Made by a program: the position numbers and the translations under genes. 64,000 nucleotides of DNA from CAVQCJ01 sp963771835 (GTDB taxonomy: Bacteria; Actinomycetota; Actinomycetes; Prado026), in NCBI GenBank assembly GCA_963771835.1, contig CAVYVA010000002.1, positions 310,001 to 374,000 on the forward strand. Reading direction: 5' to 3'. The first letter of the stretch is position 1. The number at the start of each line of letters is the position of its first letter. The notes below the pieces were generated by a model. The model was not told the origin of the DNA. It did not search any database and was given only the letters and a program-made list of their open reading frames with translations. Of the stretch, positions 52,094 to 61,111 are shown in pieces.

Positions 52094-54826
52094 GTGGCCA
52101 TGACGGGTCCGCTGCTCGCGACCAAGCTCCACGTCCCGAGGATGAGGCGCGGGCTGGTGGTACGTCCGAGGCTGAGCGAGCGCCTGAGCCGTGGGACGGA
52201 GTCGACGCTGACGCTGGTGTCAGCCCCTGCCGGGTTCGGCAAGACGACGTTGCTGACCGAGTGGCTGGCGGCCGCGGCCACGGCCGGACGGTCCGTCGCA
52301 TGGCTCTCGCTCGACCAGCGCGACAACGATCCGGCACTGTTCTGGACCTACTTCGTCGCGGCGCTGAGGACGGTCGAGCCGGAGGTCGGTGCGGGTGCGC
52401 TGGCGCTCCTGCAGCCCCCGCAGGCCCCGATCGACGCGGTGCTGGCCAGTCTGCTCAACGACCTCCACGAGGTCACGGGCGACGTCGTGCTCGTGCTCGA
52501 CGACTACCACGCCATCGACGCCGGTGACGTGCACGACGGGATGACGTTCCTGCTGGAGCACCTGCCCCCGCAGGTACATCTGGTGATCGCCGGTCGCACC
52601 GACCCGACCCTGCCGCTGCCGCGGTTGCGAGCACGTGGCGAGCTCGTCGAGATCCGCGCCGCCGACCTGCGCTTCACTCCCGAGGAGGCCGCGGCTTACC
52701 TCAACGAGGGGATGGGCCTGGCGCTGACGGCGCAGGACGTCGCCGCGCTCGAGGAGCGCACCGAGGGCTGGATCGCGGCGCTCCAGCTGGCGGCGCTGTC
52801 GATGCAGGGACGGGACGACATCGCGGCGTTCATCGCCGGCTTCGCCGGAGACGACCGGTACATCGTCGACTACCTGGCGGAGGAGGTCCTGCACCGCCAG
52901 CCCGATCAGGTCCAGCAGTTCCTGCTGCAGACTTCCGTCCTCGACCGGCTGACCGGTTCTCTCTGCGACGCCGTCACCGGCCAGGACGGTGGCAAGGCCA
53001 CGCTGACGACGCTGGAGCGGGGCAATCTCTTCCTCGTCCCGCTCGACGACCGGCGCGAGTGGTACCGCTACCACCATCTCTTCGCCGACGTGCTCCGGGC
53101 GCACCTGCTCGACGAGCACCCCGCCGAGGTGCCCGGGCTGCACCGCAGAGCCAGCGAGTGGTACGCGGAGAACGGTGAGCCGTCCGAGGCGATCCGGCAC
53201 GCCCTGGATGCCCGGGACTTCGAGCGAGCGGCGGACCTGGTCGAGCTGTCGATCCCGGCGATGCGCAGGACCAGGCAGGAGGCGGCGGTGCTCGGCTGGC
53301 TCAGGGCTCTGCCCGACGAGGTGGTCCGCGTCCGGCCCGTGCTCAGCGTCGGGCTCGCGGGGGCGATGCTGGCCGTCGGCGAGACCGAAGGCGTCGAGGA
53401 CCGGCTGCGGGACGCCGAGCCGTGGCTGGACGCAACGACAGGTACCCCCAGGCGATCGCGCCGGCCAGCCGCCGAGTACCTCGACGACGAGGAGTTCCGC
53501 CGCCTCCCCGCGGTGATCGAGCTGTACCGAGCCGCGCTGGCCCTGGCTCGCGGCGATGACACCAGTACCGTGCGGCACGCCCGTCGGGCGCACGATCTGG
53601 CGTCGGAGGAGGACGACCTGTGCCGTGCTTCGGCAGCGGGTCTGTCGGGACTCGCCTACTGGGCGCGCGGGGACCTCGAGGCGGCCCACGAGTCGTACAC
53701 AGAATGCGTGGCCGGCCTGCTTCAGGCCGGGCACACGGCCGACACCCTCGGGTGCGCGATCGCGCTGGCGGACATCCGGCTCGCCCAGGGCCGTCTCGGC
53801 GATGCCATGCGCACGTACGAGAACGCCCTGCGGCGTGCGAACGGAGCAGGCGAGTCGGTTCTGCGAGGAACGGCAGACATGTACGTGGGGATGAGCGAGG
53901 TCCTCCTCGAACGCGACGACCGATCCGCCGCCACGCAGGCGCTCCTGCGGAGCCAGGAACTCGGCGAGCACACCGGGCTGCCGCAGAACCGCTATCGCTC
54001 GCGGGTCGCCGCAGCTCGGATCCTTGCGGCCGAAGGTGACCTGGCCGGCGCGCTCAACCTGCTCGACGAGGCCGAGCGCGTGTACGTAAGCGACTTCTTC
54101 CCCAACGTCCGACCGATCCCGGCCGTCAAGGCCCGGGTGCACGTCGCGCGGGGGGAGCTGGGCGAAGCGCTCGGCTGGGTGCGCGAGCGTGGTCTTTCCG
54201 CCGGGGACGACCTGAGCTACCTGCGCGAGTACGAGCACATCACCCTCGCCCGCGTACTCCTGGCCAGGGGCGCGTCGCAGGGTTCGGAGCCCGACCTCCC
54301 CGAGGTGAGCCGGTTCCTGGACCGCCTGCTGACGGCTGCGGAGGCGGGAGCCAGGACGCGAAGCGTGATCGAGATCCTGGTGCTCCAGTCGCTCGCCCAC
54401 CACACCGGAGGGGACGACGCCTCCGCGCTCGCATCACTCGGGCGGGCGCTGTCGCTGGCTGAACCGGAGGGCTACGTCCGGGTCATCGTGGACGAGGGTC
54501 GACCGATGGCCTCGCTGCTCGGAGGGTTGGCGAAGAAGGGGACCGCCGGTGACTATGTCCGTCGCCTCCAGGCGGCCATCGCCACGACCGAGCACCATCC
54601 GGCCGACGGGCAGGGCTTGGTCGAGCCACTGAGCGAACGCGAGCTCGACGTGCTCCGGCTGCTCGGGACCGACCTGGACGGCCCGGACATCGCTCGCGAG
54701 CTCTTCCTGTCCCTGAGCACGGTCCGGACACACACCCAGCGGATCTACGCCAAGCTCGGCGTGAACAACCGTCGGGCCGCGGTCCGCGTGGCCGAGGAAC
54801 GCAACCTCCTGCCGCGAGCTCGCTGA
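52094..54826 (+). CDS. MalT-like LuxR family ATP-dependent regulator
   Basis: Large signal-integrating activator (STAND class), 910 aa. N-terminal NTPase with Walker A SAPAGFGKTTLLTEW (about residue 45) and Walker B VVLVLDDYHAI (about 135), then winged helix and TPR-like repeats (about 380-820), and a C-terminal LuxR HTH (LSERELDVLRLLGTDLDGPDIARELFLSLSTVRTH). GTG 52094 or ATG 52100 both follow a GAGGGG site. It probably controls the MFS gene just upstream. Confidence 0.92.
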   Translation: MAMTGPLLATKLHVPRMRRGLVVRPRLSERLSRGTESTLTLVSAPAGFGKTTLLTEWLAAAATAGRSVAWLSLDQRDNDPALFWTYFVAALRTVEPEVGAGALALLQPPQAPIDAVLASLLNDLHEVTGDVVLVLDDYHAIDAGDVHDGMTFLLEHLPPQVHLVIAGRTDPTLPLPRLRARGELVEIRAADLRFTPEEAAAYLNEGMGLALTAQDVAALEERTEGWIAALQLAALSMQGRDDIAAFIAGFAGDDRYIVDYLAEEVLHRQPDQVQQFLLQTSVLDRLTGSLCDAVTGQDGGKATLTTLERGNLFLVPLDDRREWYRYHHLFADVLRAHLLDEHPAEVPGLHRRASEWYAENGEPSEAIRHALDARDFERAADLVELSIPAMRRTRQEAAVLGWLRALPDEVVRVRPVLSVGLAGAMLAVGETEGVEDRLRDAEPWLDATTGTPRRSRRPAAEYLDDEEFRRLPAVIELYRAALALARGDDTSTVRHARRAHDLASEEDDLCRASAAGLSGLAYWARGDLEAAHESYTECVAGLLQAGHTADTLGCAIALADIRLAQGRLGDAMRTYENALRRANGAGESVLRGTADMYVGMSEVLLERDDRSAATQALLRSQELGEHTGLPQNRYRSRVAAARILAAEGDLAGALNLLDEAERVYVSDFFPNVRPIPAVKARVHVARGELGEALGWVRERGLSAGDDLSYLREYEHITLARVLLARGASQGSEPDLPEVSRFLDRLLTAAEAGARTRSVIEILVLQSLAHHTGGDDASALASLGRALSLAEPEGYVRVIVDEGRPMASLLGGLAKKGTAGDYVRRLQAAIATTEHHPADGQGLVEPLSERELDVLRLLGTDLDGPDIARELFLSLSTVRTHTQRIYAKLGVNNRRAAVRVAEERNLLPRAR

Positions 54827-54916
54827 GGCTGAGCGCTGCGCCCGCGCCCGGAACCAGACTCGGGTCGGGCCCGTCGGATCCACCGACACCCGACGAGCGA
54901 CCCGAGGGGACAGCCG

Positions 54917-55411
54917 ATGGCCGGAACCCGGTCCGCGCTGCACGGCACGCTGCACCGGGGGGCACTCGTGCTCGCCTGCGCGCTCGCCCTGGCCGGTTGC
55001 GGCACGCTGTCCCCCGGCCCCGGCCCGACCGGACCAGCAGGACCGGCGGCACCGGCGGTGTCGGCGCCGTCGTCCGCGGGAGGATCGAACATGCGCGCAG
55101 CCGGGACCGACCTGACGATCGTCGTCGACGACGGACGGGGAGGCAGCACCACCTGGCGGCTCACCTGCGACCCCGCCGGCGGCGACCACCCGAACCCGGC
55201 GGTGGCGTGCGCTGTGCTGCGCGAGCACGGTGCGCGCTGGCTGCCCGCGGTGCCCGCCGACACGGCCTGCACCGAGATCTACGGCGGCCCGCAGACCGCA
55301 CGCATCACCGGGACCTGGGAGGGGAAAGCCATCGACGCGAGGCTGTCGAAGACCGACGGGTGCCAGATCGCCCGCTGGAACGGCCTGTCCGGTCTGCTGC
55401 CCAGCACCTAG
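54917..55411 (+). CDS. lipoprotein subtilisin inhibitor-like protein (SSI)
   Basis: 164 aa. The lipoprotein signal ACALALAGC gives a membrane-held form. A Pro/Ala linker (to about 55) leads to the inhibitor domain: LTCDPAGGDHPNPAVACAVLREHG, then ACTEIYGGPQTARITGTWEGKAIDA and KTDGCQIARW. The four cysteines match SSI disulfides. SSI proteins block serine proteases of the subtilisin class; most are freely secreted, so lipid anchoring is notable. The stop overlaps that of the convergent oxidase by 3 bp. Confidence 0.9.
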   Translation: MAGTRSALHGTLHRGALVLACALALAGCGTLSPGPGPTGPAGPAAPAVSAPSSAGGSNMRAAGTDLTIVVDDGRGGSTTWRLTCDPAGGDHPNPAVACAVLREHGARWLPAVPADTACTEIYGGPQTARITGTWEGKAIDARLSKTDGCQIARWNGLSGLLPST

Positions 55412-56643
55412 GCGGCGGCCGGACCGGGCATCGGGTAGTAGTTCTCGTACACCGCCTGCGCCTGCACGCGCGCGTCCTCCCACGACCACGTCCTGGGGAC
55501 GAACCGATCAGGGCTGAGCGAACGGACGTACGGCGAGGGGTCCGGGCGCATGCTCTCGACCAGGTGCATCGCGAGGCCGGCCGAACCGGAGACCCCGTGC
55601 GCGTTGCACCCGGCCGCGAAGACCAGCCCGCGCACCGCCGACACCGGACCCACCACGAACCGGCCGTCCGGCGTGAAAGCGGGCCAGCCCTGGAACGTCG
55701 CGCCGACGCCGGCGTCGTCGATCCCGGGCGCGAACCGGGCCAGGCTGGCCGCGAAGGTGCCGAGCACTTCCCAGTCCGGCGTGGCGGTCAGCGCGTCTTC
55801 CGCCCGCACCCGGGCCGGATCCAGGCTGGTGCCACCGGACTCGAACCCGCCGCACAGAAGACGGCCGCTCTCGCCGCGCGCGTAGACCTGGACCTCGGGG
55901 ATCCGCAGGCAGGGCAGGGCCGCGTCCCACCCCGGCAGCGGTTCGGTGACGAAGTACTCGTGCAGCACCGGGACGATGGGCAGCTCGAGGCCGGCCATCG
56001 CGGCGACAGCGACCGACCAGGGGCCGGCGGCGACCACCACCGTCTCGGTCCGTCGTTCGCCGAGCGCGGTCCGGACCGACCTGACCTCGCCGTGGTCGAT
56101 CCCGATCCCGGTGACGGCACAGTGCGTGGCGACGGTCACCCCGAGGTCGCGGGCCGCGCGCACGTACGCGTCCACCATGCTGTTCGGCTGCAGGTAGCCG
56201 CACGTCGGCGACCACAGAGCGGCCCGCACCGACGAGACGTCCTCGAGGACCGGGTACACCTCGCGCAGCCGGGCCGGGGCGAGGAACTCGACCGGCAGCC
56301 CGACGTGCGCCGCCGTCGCGGCGATCTGGGTCAGCTCCGCCTCCGACTGCTCGGACAGTGCCAGCCGCACGGCCCCGGACTCGCGGAAGTCCATCGAGTA
56401 CCCGGTGCGCGCCTCGAACGTCCGGTAGAGGTCCGCGGCGGCCATCGTGAGCCGGGTCCGGTCCACCGTCGGGCGGGCCTGGCCGACCATCCCGGCCGCC
56501 TGGCTGCTGGTGGCCCCGCACAGCTCGCCCTTCTCCAGCAGCTGCACGTCGGACCACCCCTCGCGGGCCAGCAGGTACGCGACCGCCGCACCGATCCCGC
56601 CGCCGCCGACCACGGTCACCTGGGCGTCGCGCGGTTCGTTCAT
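55408..56643 (-). CDS. FAD-dependent oxidoreductase, DAO family
   Basis: 411 aa with the FAD-binding start VTVVGGGGIGAAVAYLLAREG and LLEKGELCGATSSQAAGMV, as in sarcosine, glycine or D-amino acid oxidases. The C-terminus reads RGLVFAAGCNAHGVSGSAGLAMHLVE. The substrate cannot be told. It is divergent from the kinase-like gene. Confidence 0.88.
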   Translation of the reverse strand: MNEPRDAQVTVVGGGGIGAAVAYLLAREGWSDVQLLEKGELCGATSSQAAGMVGQARPTVDRTRLTMAAADLYRTFEARTGYSMDFRESGAVRLALSEQSEAELTQIAATAAHVGLPVEFLAPARLREVYPVLEDVSSVRAALWSPTCGYLQPNSMVDAYVRAARDLGVTVATHCAVTGIGIDHGEVRSVRTALGERRTETVVVAAGPWSVAVAAMAGLELPIVPVLHEYFVTEPLPGWDAALPCLRIPEVQVYARGESGRLLCGGFESGGTSLDPARVRAEDALTATPDWEVLGTFAASLARFAPGIDDAGVGATFQGWPAFTPDGRFVVGPVSAVRGLVFAAGCNAHGVSGSAGLAMHLVESMRPDPSPYVRSLSPDRFVPRTWSWEDARVQAQAVYENYYPMPGPAAA

Positions 56644-56709
56644 GCCGGATCTCTACGGCATCGCACCCGACTTGTCAGCCCCTCGCGCCGGCGCCCCTAT
56701 CCTGCGGCG

Positions 56710-58077
56710 ATGACCGGGCCACGCCGACCGCTCGACGGTTGCACGGTGGTGGTCCTTGCGCCGAGTGCCCGTGGCAGGGCGGTCCTGGTGCGGGCTCCGT
56801 CGGGCCCGGCGCCGTCCGGCTCCGCGCCGCTGGAGCTCCCGACGGTCGTGACCGAGCCGGAGCCGGGCGGACCCGCCCTGGTGGCGGCGCTGGAATCGCT
56901 GCTCGGCCCGGTGACGGTGCTCCGGGCCAACGCCGTGGACTGGAACGAGTCGTTCGACTCGACTCTGCTGATCGCCGAGGTCGAGCCGCTGGCGGCACCT
57001 GCCCCGCCGGGACTGGCCTGGGCCGACCTCGACACCGCCGCGGCCGAGCGGGTCGAGCCGGAGCGGACCCGGGGCGCCGTCCAGCGCTGGATCACCGAGC
57101 GGGACGGCGGGTGGTCGCCGTTGCGTCCGCCCTGGTCACGGCCGGGCTGGGCGAAGCGGGCTGGCGCCTGGATGCTCGCGCAGATGGCGGCGAGCGGCTA
57201 CGCCGACCCCGGGCCGGTGACCCTGGTCCAGCTGTGGGGGCTGTCCGTCGTCCTGTGCGCGGACTCCGCGCGCGGCCGTGCGTTCTTCAAGTCCAGCAGC
57301 GGTCTGTTCCGGCACGAGCCTGCGCTGACCGCCCGGCTCGCCGAGCTCACTCCCGAGCTCGTGCCCGAAGTGCTCGCGATCGACGAGGACGAGGGCTGGC
57401 TGCTCATGGCCGACCTCGGCGGCGCCGAGTCCGGCGAACGGGGGGAACCGGAGTGCGCCGCGGGCCTGACCGCGCACGCGGCGCTGCAGCAGGCCTGGCA
57501 GGGACGCACCGAGACACTGCTCGAGGCGGGCGCCCCGTCGCGGCCGGTGGGCGAGCTGGCCGACTGGGTCCTGGCCGCGCACGAGGACGAGGGCTTGATG
57601 GGTCGCCTCGGACCGGACCTGCGAGACGCGTGGGACGCGGCCACGCCGGCGTTCGCCGACTCCTGCCGCCGGCTGGCCGAGATCGGGCCCGAGCCGACGC
57701 TCGTGCACGGGGACCTGCATCCGTGGAACGTGTCGATCGGGCCCGGCGGCGTCCGCGTCTTCGACTGGACCGACGGCGCCGTCTCGCACCCGTTCGTGGA
57801 CCTGGTCACGTACGTCCCGAGGATCCCGGACGAAGCCTCCAGGCGCACGCTGCTGGCCGGTTACCTGGCGCTGTGGCGCGACCACATCCCGCCCGACGAG
57901 CTGGCCCGCGCGGGCGAGCTCGCCCTCGTGGTCGGATCCCTCTACCAGGTGCGGAGCTACCGGACCCTGCTGCCGACACTGCTCCCCGACGACCTGGGCA
58001 GCTTGCGCGACGGCGACGTCGCCTGGGTGCGCCGCAGCCTGCGTCGGCTCGAGAGCGGCCTGGCCGGGACGTACTAG
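56710..58077 (+). CDS. APH/choline-kinase-like phosphotransferase with extra N-terminal domain
   Basis: 455 aa. The last 250 residues form an aminoglycoside-phosphotransferase-type kinase: catalytic loop LVHGDLHPWN, then VFDWTDGAVSHPFVDLVTYV (D-W plus helix). The first 140 residues are an additional alpha/beta part (VVVLAPSARGRAVLVRAP, then WNESFDSTLLIAEVEPL) that may be a degenerate Nudix-like domain. Drug resistance is not implied; many actinobacterial APH proteins act on metabolites. Confidence 0.78.
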   Translation: MTGPRRPLDGCTVVVLAPSARGRAVLVRAPSGPAPSGSAPLELPTVVTEPEPGGPALVAALESLLGPVTVLRANAVDWNESFDSTLLIAEVEPLAAPAPPGLAWADLDTAAAERVEPERTRGAVQRWITERDGGWSPLRPPWSRPGWAKRAGAWMLAQMAASGYADPGPVTLVQLWGLSVVLCADSARGRAFFKSSSGLFRHEPALTARLAELTPELVPEVLAIDEDEGWLLMADLGGAESGERGEPECAAGLTAHAALQQAWQGRTETLLEAGAPSRPVGELADWVLAAHEDEGLMGRLGPDLRDAWDAATPAFADSCRRLAEIGPEPTLVHGDLHPWNVSIGPGGVRVFDWTDGAVSHPFVDLVTYVPRIPDEASRRTLLAGYLALWRDHIPPDELARAGELALVVGSLYQVRSYRTLLPTLLPDDLGSLRDGDVAWVRRSLRRLESGLAGTY

Positions 58078-58105
58078 CCGGCGCCCGGGCCGACGCCGTC
58101 CGACA

Positions 58106-58121
58106 ATTGGTCCAGACCTAT
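58106..58121 (+). promoter_or_regulatory. DasR-like (dre) site before the chitinase-like gene
   Basis: ATTGGTCCAGACCTAT matches the dre consensus ACTGGTCTAGACCACT at 12 of 16 positions and contains TGGTCCAGACCT, the repeat known from Streptomyces chitinase promoters. It stands 50 bp upstream of the GH18 start. It suggests N-acetylglucosamine-responsive control by a DasR-type GntR regulator elsewhere in the genome. Confidence 0.65.
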
Positions 58122-58171
58122 TCCGCTCACGTCCGGATGCTCCTAGGCTCGCCGCAACCGAGCTCGCAGGG

Positions 58172-59239
58172 GTGCCCATGGTCCGTTCCCGCCGGCGTGC
58201 GGTACTGGTCCCGGTCGCGGTGGCCGCCGTGACCGCCTGCCTGGTGACCGGTACTAGCCCCGCGGCGGCCGGCGCGGCGGACGTGGTGCGGCGTGCCGCA
58301 CACGCCACGATTCCCGCGCACGTCTTCGCGCCGTACTTCGAGACGTACGCCGGGAGCAGCCTCGCGACGCTGTCGCACGACTCGGGGGCGACGTACCTGA
58401 CGCTCGCTTTCCTGCAGACCCCGGCCAGGGGATCGTGCGAGGTCGCCTGGAACGGTGACCTCACGACGCCGGTCTCCTGGTCCACCTACGGAGCGGACAT
58501 CCGCCGGATCCGGGCAGCCGGTGGTGACGTGGTCCCGTCGTTCGGCGGCTACTCGGCCGACCACGACGGCACCGAGATCGCGGACAGCTGCACAAGCGTC
58601 CCGCTGATCGCGGCGGCGTACGAGAACGTCATCCGCACGTACGGAGTCACCCGGATCGACCTGGACGTCGAGGACCGCTCGCTGGACAAACCGGCGGCCA
58701 TCGACCGGCGCAACCGGGCCATCCACCTGGTGCAGGAGTGGGCCGCAGCGCACGACCGGACGGTGCAGTTCGTCTACACGCTCCCGACCGGGACGGCCGG
58801 ACTGGACCCGACGGGGGTCGCCCTGCTGCAGGACGCGGCGCGCGACGGCGCGCGCGTGCAGGTGGTGAACATCATGACCTTCGACTACTACGACGACGCA
58901 CCGCACGAGATGGCCAGGGACACCCGGGTCGCCGCGGACGCCGTCATCGCCCAGCTGCGGACCGTGTACCCGCGCGCGTCCCGGCACGCGCTGTGGTCGA
59001 TGCTCGGGATCACCGAGATGATCGGCATCGACGACTTCGGCAGCCCGGAGACGCTCACCACCGCCGACGCGCGCCGGGTCGAGCGGTGGGCGACCGCGCG
59101 CGGGGTCGCCGAGCTGTCGTTCTGGGCTCTGCAGCGCGACAACGGCGGCTGCCCGGGAACCGCCGGCAGCGACGACTGCTCCGGGGTGCGACAGTCCATG
59201 TGGCAGTTCAGCAACACCTTCAGGCCGTTCACCCGCTGA
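58172..59239 (+). CDS. secreted GH18 chitinase-like protein
   Basis: About 355 aa; GTG 58172 or ATG 58178. A Sec signal (VPVAVAAVTACLVTGTSPAAAGA) is followed by a GH18 barrel: FAPYFETYAGSSL at strand 1, VVPSFGGYSADH (SxGG) at strand 3, and the catalytic block TRIDLDVED with DxDxE. QVVNIMTFDYYDDAPH carries the Met-Tyr-Asp motif and FWALQRDNGGCPG the final Trp. It lacks a separate chitin-binding domain. Likely releases GlcNAc oligomers outside the cell. Confidence 0.88.
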   Translation: MPMVRSRRRAVLVPVAVAAVTACLVTGTSPAAAGAADVVRRAAHATIPAHVFAPYFETYAGSSLATLSHDSGATYLTLAFLQTPARGSCEVAWNGDLTTPVSWSTYGADIRRIRAAGGDVVPSFGGYSADHDGTEIADSCTSVPLIAAAYENVIRTYGVTRIDLDVEDRSLDKPAAIDRRNRAIHLVQEWAAAHDRTVQFVYTLPTGTAGLDPTGVALLQDAARDGARVQVVNIMTFDYYDDAPHEMARDTRVAADAVIAQLRTVYPRASRHALWSMLGITEMIGIDDFGSPETLTTADARRVERWATARGVAELSFWALQRDNGGCPGTAGSDDCSGVRQSMWQFSNTFRPFTR

Positions 59240-59266
59240 CCGGCGACCGTTCCCGCCGGACCCCGG

Positions 59267-60073
59267 TCAGGCCGACGGCGGCGACCAGACGTACGGCGTC
59301 GTCGTGGTGATGGCCACGAAGCCCAGCCGCTCCAGGATCGGCCGGCTGTCGTCGGAGGCGTCGACCTGCAGGTAGCGCACACCGTGGTCGGCCGCGACCC
59401 GCGCCCGCGCCGCGACCAGCGCGCGGTACAGACCCTTCCCACGCCAGGGCGCCAGCGTCGAGCCACCCCACAGTCCGGCGAACTCGGTGCCAGGGGTGAG
59501 CATCAACCAGGCTGCCGAGACGATCTCGCCCGCGTCCCCAGCGCCGGCCTCGGCGACGAACACGAACGTCAGCCTGGGCTCGGCCGCGACCATCTCCACG
59601 AGCTCGGGCGCGAGCCAGGTCCGGTCGTCGTCCCACACCTGGCCCTCCATGGCGGCGATCCGATCCATGTCCGCCGCCGCGACCACCTCGTGCACCGTCA
59701 CGTCAGCCGGCAGGGGCACGTCGGCCAGCACGTCCTCGACGCGCGCCACGACCACGGTCTCGCGCTCCTCCGGGACGAACCCCGCGGCCAGCAGCCGGTC
59801 GGACAGATCCGGCGGCTCGTCGTGCGCGCGGGTCTTCCACTCCACCGCCTCGCCACGCGCGGCGAACCAGTCCCGCTGCCGGGCGATCAGCGCGTCGAGG
59901 TCGGCGCCGCGCACGCCGAGGTCGCGCGGAGTCGCGAGGAAACCCCGGTGCAGGCCGCTGACCCGCAGCACCGGACCGTCCCGCTCGACGACGGCCCGGG
60001 GCGGCAGCGTGTCCACCTCGGCGGCGCGCAGCTGGGAGTCGTAGGCCTCGAGTAGCGCGGTCGTGTCGATCAC
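59267..60073 (-). CDS. GNAT family N-acetyltransferase
   Basis: 268 aa. The acetyl-CoA fold occupies the C-terminal half: VYEVVAAADM-like strand, FVAEAGAGDAGEIVSAAWLMLTPG, and motif A as GLWGGSTLAPWRGKGLYRALVAAR. Substrate unknown. Its stop lies 28 bp past the GH18 stop on the opposite strand. Confidence 0.88.
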   Translation of the reverse strand: MIDTTALLEAYDSQLRAAEVDTLPPRAVVERDGPVLRVSGLHRGFLATPRDLGVRGADLDALIARQRDWFAARGEAVEWKTRAHDEPPDLSDRLLAAGFVPEERETVVVARVEDVLADVPLPADVTVHEVVAAADMDRIAAMEGQVWDDDRTWLAPELVEMVAAEPRLTFVFVAEAGAGDAGEIVSAAWLMLTPGTEFAGLWGGSTLAPWRGKGLYRALVAARARVAADHGVRYLQVDASDDSRPILERLGFVAITTTTPYVWSPPSA

Positions 60074-60216
60074 GGAGGGCTCCCGGATGCTGTTCGGGTG
60101 GACGACGGGTGACGATAGCGGCGGGCGGGTTGTCGGCGCCCGCGCTTAGTCTCCGTGTGCGGCTGCAGCGTCAGCAGCGGCCCGACCACGCCTGCCCCGA
60201 CCCCGAGGAGACGCCC

Positions 60217-60816
60217 ATGACCGAGCCCGAGGTGTTCGTGCACGCCGACCGCGCGCTCGACGGCGTTGTCGCCCGGATCGCCGACGACCAGTGGGACATG
60301 CCCATGCCGCCGGACTTCGCCCGCCGGGGAAGCTCGGACGTGCCCACGCTGCGGACGATCATCGGCTACCACGCCTACGACGACTCCTGGGTCCCGGACA
60401 TGCTGTCCGGCCGGACCATGGCCGAGGTGGGCGACGACGCGTACAAGGGCGACCTGCTGGGAGACGAGCCGAAGGCCGCGTTCAGCGCGATCGTCGACCG
60501 CGCGTGCGCGGCGGCCACCGGGTTCTCCGACCTCGAGCGCACGGTGCACTGCTCGTTCGGCGACTTCACCGCCCAGCAGTACTTCTGGCAGATCAACATG
60601 TTCCGTGGCTTGCGCGCGCACGACATCGCCAAGGTGATCGGGGTCGACCCGTCGCTGCCGGAGGCCCTCGTCCAGGGCCTGTGGGACGAGATCAGCCCGA
60701 ACGCCGAGGAGTGGCGCTCGTACGGCCTGTTCCCCGCCGCCGTCCCGGTCCCGGCCGACGCGTCGCTGCTCGACCGGCTGCTCGGGCTTACCGGGCGGCA
60801 TCCGGACCACCCCTGA
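60217..60816 (+). CDS. DinB-like / maleylpyruvate isomerase-type protein
   Basis: 199 aa from ATG 60217 (MTEPEVFVHADRALDG), with AGGAG upstream. The four-helix bundle of the TIGR03086-like group (LDGVVARIADDQWDMPMP, RTIIGYHAYDDSWVPDML with a His, INMFRGLRAHDIAKVIG with RxHD). Such proteins bind metals and often use mycothiol. The function is unknown. Confidence 0.8.
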   Translation: MTEPEVFVHADRALDGVVARIADDQWDMPMPPDFARRGSSDVPTLRTIIGYHAYDDSWVPDMLSGRTMAEVGDDAYKGDLLGDEPKAAFSAIVDRACAAATGFSDLERTVHCSFGDFTAQQYFWQINMFRGLRAHDIAKVIGVDPSLPEALVQGLWDEISPNAEEWRSYGLFPAAVPVPADASLLDRLLGLTGRHPDHP

Positions 60817-60851
60817 GCCCTGCTGGGCCGTACTGAGCGGCAGCGGTCCGG

Positions 60852-61110
60852 TCAGGGCGCCAGCGGCGCGCTGCCGGGGTGCGCCGGCGCCAGGATCGCC
60901 CGGCTGACCACCGGCAGCGCCTCGATCCGCCGCTCCAGCTCGGCGAGCGTGGCCGGCCACCTCGGACTCCGGGTGGTCGGCGACCAGGTCGACCCAGACC
61001 AGCACGTAGACCCAGGGGCCCTCGGGAATGTGGCGGGCATCGCATATCTGGGTGCCGTCATCGCGCTGCGGGTGCGACGCTGACCGCCACACCAACGCTG
61101 CGGAGGTCAT
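60852..61110 (-). pseudogene. small unknown ORF, frame broken
   Basis: From ATG 61110 the frame reads MTSAALVWRSASHPQRDD, then DARHIPEGPWVYVLVWVDLVADHPESEVAGH, and after a change near 60955 TLAELERRIEALPVVSRAILAPAHPG. The two parts form a sensible protein of about 85 aa. Only one base separates its ATG from the GTG of the divergent acetyltransferase. No family recognised. Confidence 0.45.
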
Positions 61111-61111
61111 C

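Noticed and set aside
54997..56709. N-terminal 570 codons of a 1026-codon plus-strand frame
   Set aside because: Only the last 455 codons (from 56710) are the kinase; the earlier part is antisense to the DAO gene and out of frame with the SSI gene.
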